A stretch of DNA of 64,000 nucleotides from Blepharisma japonicum (taxonomy: Eukaryota > Ciliophora > Heterotrichea > Heterotrichida > Blepharismidae): assembly GCA_949751835.1 (NCBI GenBank), contig CATKHK010000075.1, positions 124,001 to 188,000 on the forward strand. The letters run 5' to 3'. The notes beneath the pieces were generated by a model that was not told the DNA's origin, did no database searches, and saw only the letters and a program-made list of their open reading frames with translations. A program made the translations under genes and the position numbers. Positions 38,001 through 50,982 of this stretch are shown piece by piece; the first letter of the stretch is position 1, and the number at the start of each line of letters is the position of its first letter.

Positions 38001-39910
38001 GTTGATAGAGTGCAAGAATGGGCTGAAGAATCTGAAGTATAACCTGAAGGGCAATAACTAAGACACATCGTTTTTAGCAAATAATAGCTAGAGAAGCAAG
38101 AGCCACACTGATAATAAAGAGTCCCTGTGCAAGAAGCACACCCAGTAAAACATGGCACACAAGAAAACCCATCAGCAGAAAGCATATATCCAGTATTACA
38201 AGTACAAGGAGTTCCTGATGCATTAGAAACACATTGTGTGCAAAGACCTGTTAAAAATCCTGTGCATACACTACAAAGAGGGTCGAAGCAAACATTGCAA
38301 GAGATATTTCTGACGCAGCCTTTGGTGCATGAATTACAGTTTGTAGGTGTGGCTCCGTCCATCCATTGAGATAAGGGACAAGTTCATAGACAGCTAGATG
38401 TTGCTCCGGTGCCACATACTTGATCAGAGTACTGTGTATTGAAATTTGAGATAGCTACATTTCAAAGAGTGAACTGATAAATATATCCTAAGAAATTGCT
38501 TGAAGAACTTTTACCAATAATTATTGAATTACTTGTTGCATCTCGGTATATATATTGATTAGTCGTAATAGAAGTTTTCGGTGAATTGTTTAAATACGGG
38601 ACGATAGTTGTTGATAAAGTAGATGAAGAAAACGAAGTAGTAAAAGAAATATAGGCCCAGGCTGAGTTCGATGGATTTAAAGCTGCAGTTGTTACTGTCA
38701 TAGTGGCTTCTAGCCTACTCTCTAATACAATTGTTAGAACACCACTTGCAGATATAGTTATTTTATACCCTGAGCTATTTGTCAAAATATCTCCTGAGCC
38801 TGATAGAATCCAAACCCAAAACCCAATTGAAAAATTAAGAGAAATATAGACTGCTGATGTTGTTTGAAGGTACGAGCCACCAGAAAAATAAAGTCCTCGG
38901 CTCTTAGCTGGAATGGGATCTACTGTTTCTGGGGTATTAAAAAATTGATAGCTGCTTGAGCTTGTTCCTGTTTTGAATAAACCATAAGATCCTAAAAAAT
39001 AATTAGCAAAGTTTTGATCAATGACAGCTGTAGAAACTGAAGTACAAGGTGAGCCAAATCCATATGGGCATGCTCTTAAGCACACACTTGAAACCAAGAC
39101 ATTTGGAGATACGCAGGTTGTGCATAAAAGGTTAATAGAACCAGTACAAACATTACATAAATTGTCACATTTCTCACAAGTTCTTGTTGCGTAAACCCAA
39201 TAAGCATTTGAGCTGCATTGACATACTCCACTAACAGTTTGTGCATTAGCAATACAAGTTGCACATGTCACTGTAGCAGCATTGCACGTAGCGCATCTAT
39301 CTGTATAGCACTGATTGCAATTATCTGCTATTGCACAATTTCCTCTTATTAAAATTATTCCGGCAATTTTTGCATTCTCTAGGCTAGGGGCAAATCTGAC
39401 ATTAAGAATGCCGCCAGAAAATGCTCCAGAAATTAAATTTCCGGCAATATAAACGCTGCCACTTGTAAGCGTAAATTCGGTAAATAGATCAAAAGCAGCA
39501 TTTTTCGCTGCAGCTGCTACTAAGTCTAAATTTGAATAAACCACATAATTTCCAATTTTTACTGTAAATTTCCTTTTTCCTGTTTGTGTAAAATAAATTT
39601 CAGCAAATTGGAGAATAAGCACATAAGTGCCATCAGGACTGACTGGGATGTCATATCCTCAAGTTCCAGTTGCGACCCTTTCTGATTGATAAATATAATC
39701 GTTTACTGTGCGCGAAATCGCTAGAGAGCCGTCAAAATAAGTACTAGTACCTGAAGTGTAATAGCTATCAGGAGAATATACAAAGCCAAATGTTGAGGTA
39801 TAGGTTCCACCGCCTGTGTTCATTGCTAAGACAACAGTAGAAGAGTCAAGAGAATAGCATAAGATTATTTCTGTGAAAATAATCAAAATCTGCCTAAAAT
39901 TACCTAACAT
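29072..39910 (-). CDS. Giant malectin/LamG/Cys-rich surface receptor-like protein, paralog B
   Basis: This is the longest member, about 3602 aa after removal of two introns. The start MLGNFRQILIIFTEIILCYS is a signal peptide, followed by a malectin-like domain (~39870-39330). Eight LamG modules follow, at about 39040-38460, 37980-37440, 36964-36428, 35950-35400, 34945-34375, 33940-33350, 32890-32280 and 31790-31140, each separated by a Cys-rich block of CxxC pairs. Modules alternate between two subtypes. Modules 7 and 8 differ most from the rest (DTVYDSVGNVAFQTG; LEGVVFDKQSKIPALTG). After the last Cys block comes a beta-rich juxtamembrane part and a polytopic C-terminus (~30300-29160) ending in a charged tail. 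B carries every module found in A and C, so it may show the fullest architecture. The role is probably cell-surface recognition. Confidence 0.8.
29483..29497 (-). other. 15-nt intron 2 of paralog B
   Basis: Minus-strand sequence GTATTTTTTATTTAG, between SSLC and IAMFVFVYKPF. It would add an in-frame TAG if retained, and its position matches the introns in paralogs A and C. Confidence 0.85.
29756..29770 (-). other. 15-nt intron 1 of paralog B
   Basis: Minus-strand sequence GTAAAGTTAATTTAG, phase 0, in the helix after TNYILCWSFI. It would add an in-frame TAG if retained, and its position matches paralogs A and C. Confidence 0.85.
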
Positions 39911-40427
39911 TTTTTATTATTTAATCTCTCTTAAAAATTGGATAAAAAATTGTAAGAATTATTTATAAAAATGGTGATGTAATAGATTTAAATGTGGAGC
40001 TAATTACGAATTTTCACTTTTGATTTGACAAGCAATAAAAATAAATTCTAAAAAAAATAAAATCAAAATATGATTAGTTTGCTTAATTTAATTATCTAGT
40101 ATTTGTCTTTTTATAGTAGGCTGATTTTATTGTAAAAGGTTTAGAGCCTAAATAAAACAAGTATAAAATAGGATAAGCTGTAAGAACGTTAAAACAAAAT
40201 TATTAAGCTTCATATGAATATGACATAGAATTTATCTAATTTAAAATTAATTTTAAGAAATGAGATATTTTAAACTTGGCCAACCTTGCTAACACTGGTC
40301 AACAAGTTTTTGACATAGGTTATAACTTAACATAAATTTCTGACCTCTTTTTTTAATTAACCAACAAATCTTGCCTGTATCAAATTGGGAATTAATAATT
40401 ATTTTAAACTTATGATGAATAAATATA
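39911..40427. other. Spacer between paralogs B and C
   Basis: This 517-bp AT-rich spacer holds the conserved element just upstream of paralog B (39924-39941) and the 3' flank of paralog C. I see no gene in it. Confidence 0.6.
39924..39941 (-). promoter_or_regulatory. Conserved upstream element, paralog B
   Basis: On the minus strand CCAATTTTTAAGAGAGAT lies about 15-30 nt before the ATG. It matches the elements upstream of paralogs A and C in sequence and approximate spacing. Confidence 0.35.
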
Positions 40428-43400
40428 CTATGTGTTAGCTAGTGAAGATCTTGGTTTTGAAATGGATGCCTGCGTAAAATTTTGATTTTCTCCTATATTT
40501 GCTGGAGTTTCGTCATCAAAGAAATCTCCCAAATTGTTTAAATCTATCCTTTTTGCTTTTTTTGATAATTTTATTGGGTTTGAGCGTATATCTTTTCCAA
40601 AATTTCTTTTAATTACATGACACAGCTCTTTTAAGGAGTTTATGAACGGTCCTGCAGATTGAGATACCATAAGAGCTATGACAAATATCATAATTACACT
40701 GTCCATAGCATCAAGCCCATTTGAACCAAGATCAAAAAAATACGGACTTAGTAGTATAAAAGTGATGGAGATTCCACATTCTGTGATCAAGTTAGTAAGC
40801 TGAATAATCATATCTTCAAAAGGTTTATACACAAATACAAAGAGTGCGATCTAATTAAAAATTACACATAAAGATGCTACTGCATTAATTGTAAGCTGAC
40901 TTTGAGGATAATCAATTAAAAAAACTTGAGTCGTGATAAAAATTAACCTCCTTATAAAAAACAAAGCATAATATTGTGTACTCATAAATCCTGAATCATT
41001 TTTAAATTCATAATATAAAGAGTTCCAAGGAATTAATCATTTTCTGTTTCTTTTGTTTATAATTTTGTTTATGTTTTTGAAGCTAAAATATGAATGAAGC
41101 AGCGGAGTTATGATTATTATAGCCTAATTTAACTTTACAATGAAAAATCAGCAAAGAAGATAGTTCGTGAGTTTGGTTGGGCTCTCAAACATTTCAGAGT
41201 TTTCAACACTCAAAATGCCAATTATGGCTGCAAAGCCTACTTCTAGATAATTTAAGATCCAAAATCGTAAAAATGTACCAAATTTATAATCCTCATATAT
41301 TTTCTTTAGCTTCTTTCCTATTAATCTCTGAGAACACTTAGATAAATAATACACTAGAGGAATCATTGTGACAAGACCAAGTAAAACAGTCACATCATTT
41401 CCAACATTCACAAGTATCAAAAAACTATCATATCCATATTTTTTAGCTTGGTAATAAGGGCTATTGCCTTGATTTTCATCAATAAAGTATAAAAACAAAT
41501 TCGGAACAAAATTAAAATCATTCATTGACTTAAAAAACGCAGAAATTTTATCTGTCAAAGGGTAATTAGCATACGGTATGTAAGAGAGAAGCTGAATAGT
41601 ATTAAGTATTGTCCATAACCCAGAAGGATTAGGGCTAAACATTACAAGAGCAATACTTGAGCCAACCAAGATTTTTGCTCCTGAAGACACTTGATTTTGC
41701 AGTTTTGCAATTTCTTGCTGTTCAGAAGTCATTGCAGACTCATAAAGAGAGCCTGTTAAATAGCTATCACGAATTACTCCTCCAGATATTGAAGTAATTG
41801 CAGTGGGATTTATAAAATATACAAAAACTAATGTGCCCTTAGATATTCCCCCACCAAAGTCACATGATATTAAATACTTGTTATTTGAAATGTAATCAAC
41901 TGATCATGATGGTATTGTCTGATTATGAACTTGTATAAAAACCTGATTATTACCTAATTTTTGTGTTAAGATATCACTGAATGCTAGAATTAAAGTGTTA
42001 TTTTTGTTGACAGCGAGAGAAACATTAAAAGGAATATATGTGCAAGCTGTTTTTCCAATATATCCTGGAGAGCAAATACAGCTCCCCGACTGCAATGTGG
42101 CGTTATTAATACATCATGTGCATTTATTTTCACTATCGCATTGAGCACATAGAGGAGGACAGTCATAGCAAGAGTCATTTGCTTTGTATTGCCATTGACG
42201 ACACATTTCACATTTTCCTAAGGTCGAGTTCCAAGCAAGGCCGTAGTCACACTGGCAATTTGTTGTATTTGAAGTACCAGATATACATTCTAAGCAGGAG
42301 TCTGCAGTGTAGTCAAAGCATGATATGCATTTAGGATTATCACAAAGATTGCAAAATTCACTGGAATCCTTGCAGCTTGAGCAGCCATTGCCACATTTTG
42401 AGCATTTATTATATTGTGGGCCAATCCAATACTGGCTAATTATACAGTTACGAATACAGACTCCAGTTGTAAGGCATGCTTTACAATTTTCTGTACATTG
42501 TGCTGCAGGCAACGCAAGATATGATATACTTTTTACTGAGTTATAACCCTTAAGATCGTAAATGAATCCTTTAAAATAATTAGAATAGCCTGAAGAATCT
42601 ATTTCTGCTCCAAGTGTAAAAGTTACACCAGTTTTCATATCATTAAAATAGTCAGATTCGAGATCGACTTGATGATCTATGGCTCCATTCAAATACAATG
42701 ACATTTTGGTATATTTCAAACTAGTATATTCTGCTGTAAAAGCAATATGATTTCATTCATAAGCGCCGAGACTTTGCAAGTAAAAGAAATAATTCAGTCC
42801 TGAAGCTTTAAAGTTTAATGAAATCATTGCAACACCAGAAACTAATTGGAGAGAGAAGATTGGTTTAGAGAGACTGTTTTGCTTTGATAAAATCGTTCCA
42901 AAGCCACTCTCTATATTAATTCATATTGAAAATGTAAAGGAATAGCCAAAGCTGAGAACTGGGCTACTGTAATTAGGATAAATAGGCAAATGCATAATTG
43001 AGTTCACTCCATTAAAATAAAAACCTCTAAATGAGGCAGCTAATGGATCAAATTCATCATAATTTGGATAAAAAGCTGTACTATTACCAGTTAGTGCAGG
43101 AATTTTGCTTTGCTTATCAAAAACAACTCCTTCTAGAGTATCAAATGAAAGATAAAATATAAAAGGATCCTTTTCTAAACACACTGACCCACTCTCTACG
43201 AACCCATTTGGACACTTAGAGATACACCATCCTAAATACATGTAAAACCCAGAAGAGCAAACTATACAGTTTCCAGGAGCTGAGGACGTGCAAGTTTTGC
43301 AAGTGTAATCACATAAATCGCATTTTTCATTATTTGTATCCCAGTAATATCCATCGGAGCATACACAAATTGACGAAGATAAATAGGCATGCTCTCTACA

Positions 43401-46400
43401 AGCTATACATGTCGATGTATAGTCATCACATACTAAACAAATTACATCTTGGCATAAATTGCAGTTTTTATCATGTCTCACACATCCCCAAGTGCACTGA
43501 GGTTGACAGGAGATACAACTTGAACCAGATGGATAATATGGCAAATCGCAATTTGGAATACATATATTTGATAATTCTATCGGGCAAAATGAACACCCTG
43601 AGCAAGTTCCTGAAATCATCATACTGCTGAGAGGCTCATCAACGTTATATATATTAATATTTCATAAAAAGCCAGTAAAAAAGTTTGTGGTTGAGCTTGA
43701 ATCTGCACCAATAGTAATCGAAAAGGCAGAAGAAATGTCCTGATATCATGAATACTTGAGTTCAGAGGATAATTCATTGAACGAATTAATATAAAATGAT
43801 ATTCGTTGCTGAGGTGTCGAGCTGATTATACTTTTAACTGCAATAAAATTTCATGATCCTAAAGTAATAGATAAACTTGTACATGTGTATGAAACTGTTG
43901 TCCCATCTTCTAACTTCATTGAAAAATTGGGCTTTCCAGAAAGTAGAGAAAAGGCAATAAAATTTGAAAACGAGCTGTCATGTTTAGAAATTAAGTATCC
44001 AGTGTCTGAAGTTGGATTTATTCACGCTGCAATAGTGAATTCTGCTCCAAAAGTTAAGGATGGGGGATTATCAATTGATTTCATAAAGGATGTTCCTCTA
44101 AAATAATAGCCTCTGAGCTCTGCAGCAAATGGATCTTCGGGAGTATAGAATGGATAAAAACTATTATCATTTCCTGTTTGAAAAGCAACGTTTCCTACTG
44201 AGTCGTAAACTGTATCTTTTATCTGACTGAGTCTTAAGCTAAATACCAAATCATTTGATAAATTGCATTGATTGCCAGTTATCGAATACCCAGAAGGGCA
44301 AAATTTTAAACAAACGCTTGATAGCATAAACAAGGATGCTCCACATTGAATACATTCTGTGAAAGAAGGTCCAGTACATGAAGAACAAATTGTGTGACAA
44401 AGATCACAAGTCTCAGTGCTCCCATTCCAATAAGCATTTTGATTGCATTGGCATGAATCTCCTACAAATCCTGCATTTGTAATACAACTTAAGCACTTGT
44501 TTGAAAAAGATGTACATGATAAACATTCTTTTTCTCTGCAAAGTGTGCATGCGAGATTGCTTCGACACCCATTAGAGCACGAGACTTTGCATGGACTGCA
44601 AGAAGTGCTCTCTGGATAATTTATCAGAGAGCAAGAGCTTGGACAAAAATCTCCAATCGGGCAACTTGTGCAAGGGTTTATAGTGCAAGTTGTAGTAGTT
44701 CATGCAGAATTTGCATGGGTTTCGTCATTATAAATTTTTAAGCTCCACAGGAATCCTTTAAAGCCAGTTCCTGGCACATTATCAGAGCCTATTAATAATG
44801 TTCCAGTAATGCTGTCTTTTAGATAGGTTTTAGATGTTGATGTAACAGTTTTAAGAAGAGATGAGTCTATATAGCTATAAGAGCTATACGTCCCATCTGA
44901 GTTAATTATTCCAGAAAATGACAAGTAATGCCAATCAAAAAATAAATTTTGTGGACTAACAGCATTAAGAAATGATCCATCGTTGAGTAATAAATTTAGA
45001 TTTTGATAGCCATTGCTGTCAATTTTAATAATTAAATATTTAGAAGCTCCAGTGTACTTTTCAATTAAAACTCCTTGAGCAGTGGCTTTTACCCAAAGCA
45101 TGATGGAAAAATAAGGACTAAAAATTAAAGAACTAGTCATGTAGCTTTGGCCCGAAAAGTAATACCCACGATAAATAGCAGGAATAGGATCATATGTATC
45201 AATCACTGGATAAGCATTTGTGCTAATACTTCCAACACTGAATCCTGATAATGTTCCGAGCATAATGTAATCATCCAGCTTCAAATCTATAATCAAATTA
45301 TTCACTAAGTCACATTTATTTGTGCTGGTATTTTGACTATAACCACTTGGGCATTGCGTATCACATAGGACATTTAAAAAATAATATGAAGAATCGCAAG
45401 CTGAGCATTGATAATAATATGATGATGAACAAATAGAGCATCCAGTAAAGCAAGGCAAGCAAGAGAACCCATCTGGAGACAAGTAATAGTCTAAGTCACA
45501 ACTGCAAGGTGTTCCATGAGCATGAGAAGTGCACGTAGTGCATTTATTTGCACCAAATCCAGAGCACACATTGCAAAGTGGGTCATCACAGATATTACAA
45601 GATCCGCTTCTTGTACATCCAAGGCCACAACTCGAGTCACAGCTCTGGCATGATGAAGATCAATAATTACCTATATCGCATGCCCATAGGCAAGTTGCTA
45701 ATAGACTAGAGCCGCAAATTTCATCGAGTTGTGCTGAAAAGTCAAAAATAGCAGCATTTCAGAGCTGATATTTGTAGATAAATCCTGTGAAGTATGATGA
45801 TGAACTGCCACCGATTTTTATTTTTTGATTCACTTGATCCCTGTAAATTAGAGTGCTGTAAGTAGATGATGCAATAGAAACATTGTTCTTATAGATTGTT
45901 AAAGTGGTTATTATTGTCGGATTGTCAAATGAGCAAGAAAATGATAAGTATTTTCACATTGCAAAAAAAGTGCTTGATAAAGTTTGCAATGAAGCTATCT
46001 CTGCTGGACTTTCTAGCGTAATTTTTATAGAACCAGATGAATCTACAGTAATTCTTGAATTGGATAGAATATCTCCTGAAGAAATGACATAAACCCACAT
46101 ACCCATTGAGAAACTATGAGAAAGATAAATGTTGTCGTTTGATATTAAATATTGACTCCCTTTGAAATAGAGACCCCTTTGCTTAGCCGGGATAGGATCT
46201 ACTGCTTCAGGTGTGTTGAAGAACTGGTAGTAACTTGCACTTGCTCCAGTGATAAAACCTGCATAAGTTCCTTGAAAATTATCATTAAATGCTGCGTCTA
46301 TCACAAGTGAAGCAACTATCACACATGGACTTGCAAATCCATATGGGCAGCTTCTTAAGCAGACATTCGAAACGGGATAATAAGATGACGCGCACGATGA

Positions 46401-49238
46401 GCACAAAAAATATTTGTTTGTTTGACATTGGTTGCATAAATTATCACAGATTTGGCATCCGTCTGAGCTTTGCTCCCAAAAAGCATTATTATTGCAAACA
46501 CATGTTGTTCCTGAAATGCTAGCATTTGTTATGCAGGATGTACAAGAGCCATCAAAAGCTGTGCATGCAAGACACTCTTTGTCTTTACAGAGCCTGCAGG
46601 TAAGCGTTGATCTACAGCCATAAGGACATGAGCCTACACAAGAAACACAAGAGCTAGAATAAAACTGCCCGAATGGACAACTATCAGGACATTTAAGCTC
46701 AGAAGGGCAAGCTGCACATCCAGGGCAGCCTGATGTTATTCATTCCTGAGAGGCGTAAGAGTTATCATTATAAATTTTTAAACTCCATAAAAATCCAGTG
46801 AATCCTCCTGATGCTGTGCTATCTTTTCCAATATAAAGTGCTCCAAGATCTTTATAATATGCTGAAGATGCAGAAGTAGCTGATGTTGGAGTCCCTCCAT
46901 CTATTGATCAGGTAAGAACAGTCTGCCCAGAAGTAAGTCCGCCAGTAAATGCTATATAATGTCAACTTGGTAAGAGGCTTGGTGAGCTATTTATGCTAAG
47001 TGAAGTAGAATCTGAGAGTCGAAGGCTAATTCCACATATTCCAGAAGCAAAATTGATATAAGAATATTTTGTGGTGCCATCGAATTTCATAAATAAATAT
47101 CCGTCAGATAGAGGCTTTACCCAGATTAGAATTGAGAAATATGAACTTATAGTAAATGATGCAAGACTCATATAGTTGCTACCTGAAAAATAGTATCCTC
47201 TGCAAATTGAAGGAATCGGATCTGTTGCTTCCCAAGTTGGATATTTATTTGAGCTTGAAGATCCTACTGAAACTCCACTGACTATATCTAATTGAATTAA
47301 ATTTTGGAGTGAAAGACTTAAAGGATTAGATGTTGATAGAGTACAAGAATTGCTTGACGAATCAGCTGTATAGCCAGTAGGACAATAAGTAAGGCACAAC
47401 GTTTTTAATAAATAATAACCTGAGGAGCAACTACTACATTGATAATAAAGTCCTCCAGTACAAGAAGTACATCCTGCAAAGCATTGCACACAAGAAAACC
47501 CATCAGTCGAAGCCACATATCCAGCATTGCAAAGGCAAGGAGTTCCAGATGCATTAGAAACACATTGTGTGCAAAGACCTGTTAAGAAACCCGTACATTT
47601 GCTGCAAAGAGGATCAAAGCAAACATTGCAAGAAACACTTCTAACACACCCATTTGTGCATGAATTACAGTTTGTAGGTGTGGTTCCGTCCATCCATTGA
47701 GATATAGGACAAGGCCAAAGACAGCTTGAATATGACAGTGAGCCACAAATTTGGTCTGAATATTGAGCATTAAAGTTAGAAACAGCTATATTTCATAAAG
47801 TAAATTGATAAATGAAGCCTAAGAAATTGGATGATGAACTTTTACCTAGAATTATTTTGTTGTTTGTAGCATCTCTATATATGTATTGATTTATTGTAGT
47901 AGATGCTTGTGGAGAATTGTATAAATATGGGGTAATAGTTGTTGATATAGTTGATGATGAAAATGAGATTGCAAAAGAAATGTAGGCTCAAGCTGAGTTC
48001 GATGGATTTAAAGCAGTAGTTGATATTGTTGTAGTGGCTTCTAGTCTACTCTCTAATACAATTGACAGAACACCACTCGCAGATATTGTTATTTTATATC
48101 CTGGACTATTTGTCAAAATATCTCCTGAACCTGATAATATCAAAACCCAAAAGCCAATTGAAAAATTAAGTGAAATATATACAGCTGATGTTGTTTGAAG
48201 GTATGAGCCACCAGAAAAGTAAAGTCCTCTACTTTTAGCCGGAACGGGATCTACTGTTTCTGGTGTATTAAAAAACTGATAGCTACTTGAACTTGCCCCT
48301 GTTTGAAACAAACCATAAGCTCCTAAAAAATAATTAGCAAAATTTTGATCAATGAGAGCTGTAGAAACTGAAGCACAAGATGCCCCAAATCCATATGGAC
48401 ATGCTCTTAAGCACACACTTGAAACTAAGACATTTGGAGATACGCAGGTTGTACATAAAAAATTTATTGAGCCAATGCAAACATTACATAAATTGTCACA
48501 TTTATCACAAGTTCTTGTTGCATAAACCCAATAAGCATTTGTTCCGCATTGGCATACCCCGCTAACTTTCTGTGCGTTAGCAATACAAGTATTGCATGTC
48601 AACGTTGGATTATTGCATACTGCGCATTTATCTGTATAGCATTGATTACAATTATCTGCTATTGCACAACTTCCTCTTATTAAAAGTATCCCTGCAATTT
48701 TTGCATTATCTATAATTGGAGTAAATCTGACATTAAGAACTCCTCCAGAAAATGCTCCAGAAATTAAATTTCCTCCAATATAAGCATTTCCATTTGAAAG
48801 TGTAAACTCAATAAACAAGTCATAAGCTGCATTTTTACCTGCCACAGCAACTAGGTCTAAGTTTGAATAAGCTGTATAGCTCCCAATATTTACTGTGAAA
48901 ACTCTTTTTCCAGTCACTGTTCAAAAAATTTCAGCAAATTCGAGAACCAGCACATAAGTCCCATCAGGACTGACAGGGATATCATATCCTCAAGTTCCAG
49001 TAGAAACCCTTTCTGATTGATAAATATAGCCATTTAATGTTTGAGTAATCGTTTGAGATCCATCAAAATAGTCACTGCCAGCAGTATTATAAGTATCTGG
49101 AGAATATGTAAAGCCATATGCTGATACATAAGCATTACCGCCTGTATTCATGGCTAAGACAACAGTAGTAGGGTCAAGAGAGTAGGATAGGGTGATATTT
49201 AGAAAGCTAATCAAAATTCATCATAAATCACCTAACAT
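40428..49238 (-). CDS. Giant malectin/LamG/Cys-rich surface receptor-like protein, paralog C
   Basis: After two introns are removed this encodes about 2926 aa and ends at TAG. The ATG at 49238 gives MLGDLWWILISFLNITLSYS, a signal peptide whose two Trp are TGA. A malectin-like domain (~49190-48660) precedes six LamG modules at about 48370-47790, 47340-46770, 46300-45740, 45290-44720, 44260-43660 and 43190-42510, with Cys-rich blocks between them. By sequence these correspond to modules 1, 2, 5, 6, 7 and 8 of paralog B, so one alternating pair (3-4) is absent. The membrane C-terminus (~41720-40480) includes YYLSKCSQRLIGKKLKKI and VYKPFEDMIIQL. The segment 42114-43620 is nearly identical to paralog B, far closer than the rest. 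Confidence 0.8.
40851..40865 (-). other. 15-nt intron 2 of paralog C
   Basis: Minus-strand sequence GTAATTTTTAATTAG, just before IALFVFVYKPF. An in-frame TAG would be retained if it were unspliced. The position is shared with A and B. Confidence 0.85.
41124..41138 (-). other. 15-nt intron 1 of paralog C
   Basis: Minus-strand sequence GTAAAGTTAAATTAG, phase 0, between LLCWFFI and AIIIITPLLHSY. The position is shared with A and B. Confidence 0.85.
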
Positions 49239-50673
49239 TTTTATATTATTAATATCTCTCTCAGAATTTGGATACAAAATAATTATGCAATTATGCGGTG
49301 ATTAGGAGGGGTTTTTTATATATAATGAAAATATATTTAAAATTTATAAGCTTTTTGATTATTTGAGTGCTTAAGTGCTAATTTTGCTTTGCCAATAGAT
49401 TAGCTGTAGTATAAGGCTATTACTTGAAATAAATATTGGCAAATTTTCCAGATATTCTCTTATCACATGAAAAGTGTAGGCTATAAATTTCAATTGATAT
49501 ATTTCTAAGTATAAATAGGCCTAAAGAAGAAAAAATTATCAGGTTTATTTTAAGGCGCAACTTATTTTCAAAAATAATTCTCCAATGCATAAAAATTTAG
49601 TGGATTAGTATTAGCTTTAATATATTTTGTTTAGCACATATTTAAAAATCAATTATTTATTTATATCTTGCAAGAAAGCATTATATTTATATAGCTTCAA
49701 ATATTTTTTAATCGTTACTCAGTGCTTATCTAAACTCTCTTTCCTCTGAGTGTCAAGCAGCCAAAGCATTTTGCCCCCTAAAACAAAAGATTGGAGTTCA
49801 AACTTATACATTCGGATATTATATTTTCACTTTTAGTATATTATTCGTTTATAGGGTTGAGTCATCAAATCATAAAATCCTTTTCAAACATTGATCATTT
49901 TATAAATTGAAATTTTGTTTTTTTCAATCATATAGCGGCTTCAATAAATCCCTTTATTTCTTCTAATAAGCGTTCATGTGAGTTATCGGACTTGCTTCCT
50001 TGCCTACTGAATTAGTGTTTAGCTTATTTTTCTGATTCTGCTAGACGGTATCGCTACAGCTTGTTATTTAATCTCCAAACTAGTGACGTCTCAAGCATCT
50101 TCTAAGCTCACATGGAGCACTCCTAAGCGTGCACCTCACTTATCCTGCTATTAAAACTCATGAGCCGCTCTGTATTTAACTCCTGCACGTGCTTTCATAG
50201 GGTCTCTCAAAGGAAATGCCAAATATTAAATCTTATACCTTCTAAGACCCAATAAAACTTCTATCTTATGGGGTATTTCTGATATAGCTGGATAAAGTCT
50301 ATAAAAAACTGACCTCATAATAATTATGTCGAGAATTTATTTCAAGAATGCCACTTTTTGTTTTTGTAGCGTTATTATCTTATTTTGTATTTCTCACAAC
50401 AGCCCATTGAGGATTTAATTATTAGCTTCCTATCTATTTACTTTCTCCAAAACTCTTTTTTACTCAGCGAAATGTATCTTACTTTTTGATGGAACTTCTT
50501 ATTATGCAATTAATTTCAGTAGGATCTAAAATTAATGCCCTTATTAGGGGTTTCTAAACTTTTTGCAGCTTCGTAGTGATCATTTAATTTTTCAATCTCA
50601 GAATCAGTCTTGTCTAGCACCTCTTTACCTTCTCACCAGATCGCAAGCGAGTATCTTGAGTTTTCCTTTACTT
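49239..50673. other. Long AT-rich spacer without an intact gene
   Basis: About 1.4 kb upstream of paralog C. Apart from the conserved element at its start, I see only short broken frames on the minus strand between roughly 49920 and 50560 (for example LLEEIKGFIEAAIWLKK). No RNA gene is recognised. Confidence 0.45.
49254..49271 (-). promoter_or_regulatory. Conserved upstream element, paralog C
   Basis: On the minus strand CCAAATTCTGAGAGAGAT lies about 16-33 nt before the ATG. It is the third copy of the element found upstream of paralogs A and B. Confidence 0.35.
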
Positions 50674-50859
50674 TTAATTATTTTCTTTAAGAATTGCTTC
50701 TGTAGTTGTAGAATTTGGAACAAAGTTAAAATAAAATATCTTATGCAGACGAGATGAATTTTCATGAGCTGCTAAGTTAAAAGCTGTCTTAATATCAAAA
50801 GCTGCCAAAATGCCTCTATCGCTCTGCTTCAATACTAAATGGTCTCTCTGTAGCAGAAA
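50560..50859 (-). pseudogene. Decayed coding fragment, family unknown
   Basis: A 60-residue minus-strand frame starts LQRDHLVLKQSDRGILAAFD and continues through FNLAAHENSSRLHKIFYFNF to a TAA at 50674. A shift of frame then reveals EVLDKTDSEIEKLNDHYEAA before another stop. The residue composition looks like real protein, but frames change and stops intervene, so it is probably a decayed host gene. I recognise no family and it is not clearly related to any neighbour. Confidence 0.4.
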
Positions 50860-50982
50860 CTAAAATATCTATTATATCAATCGTAATATCCTAATCCTCA
50901 TTTATATTAATCTTTGCTTATACTTACTGAAATTGCATATCTACTTCTAAAATTAGAAACCAAATATTATTCAATAATTAGC

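Noticed and set aside
20235-49214. Many plus-strand open frames across the receptor cluster
   Set aside because: They are antisense shadows of Cys-rich repeats and lie within strongly supported minus-strand genes.
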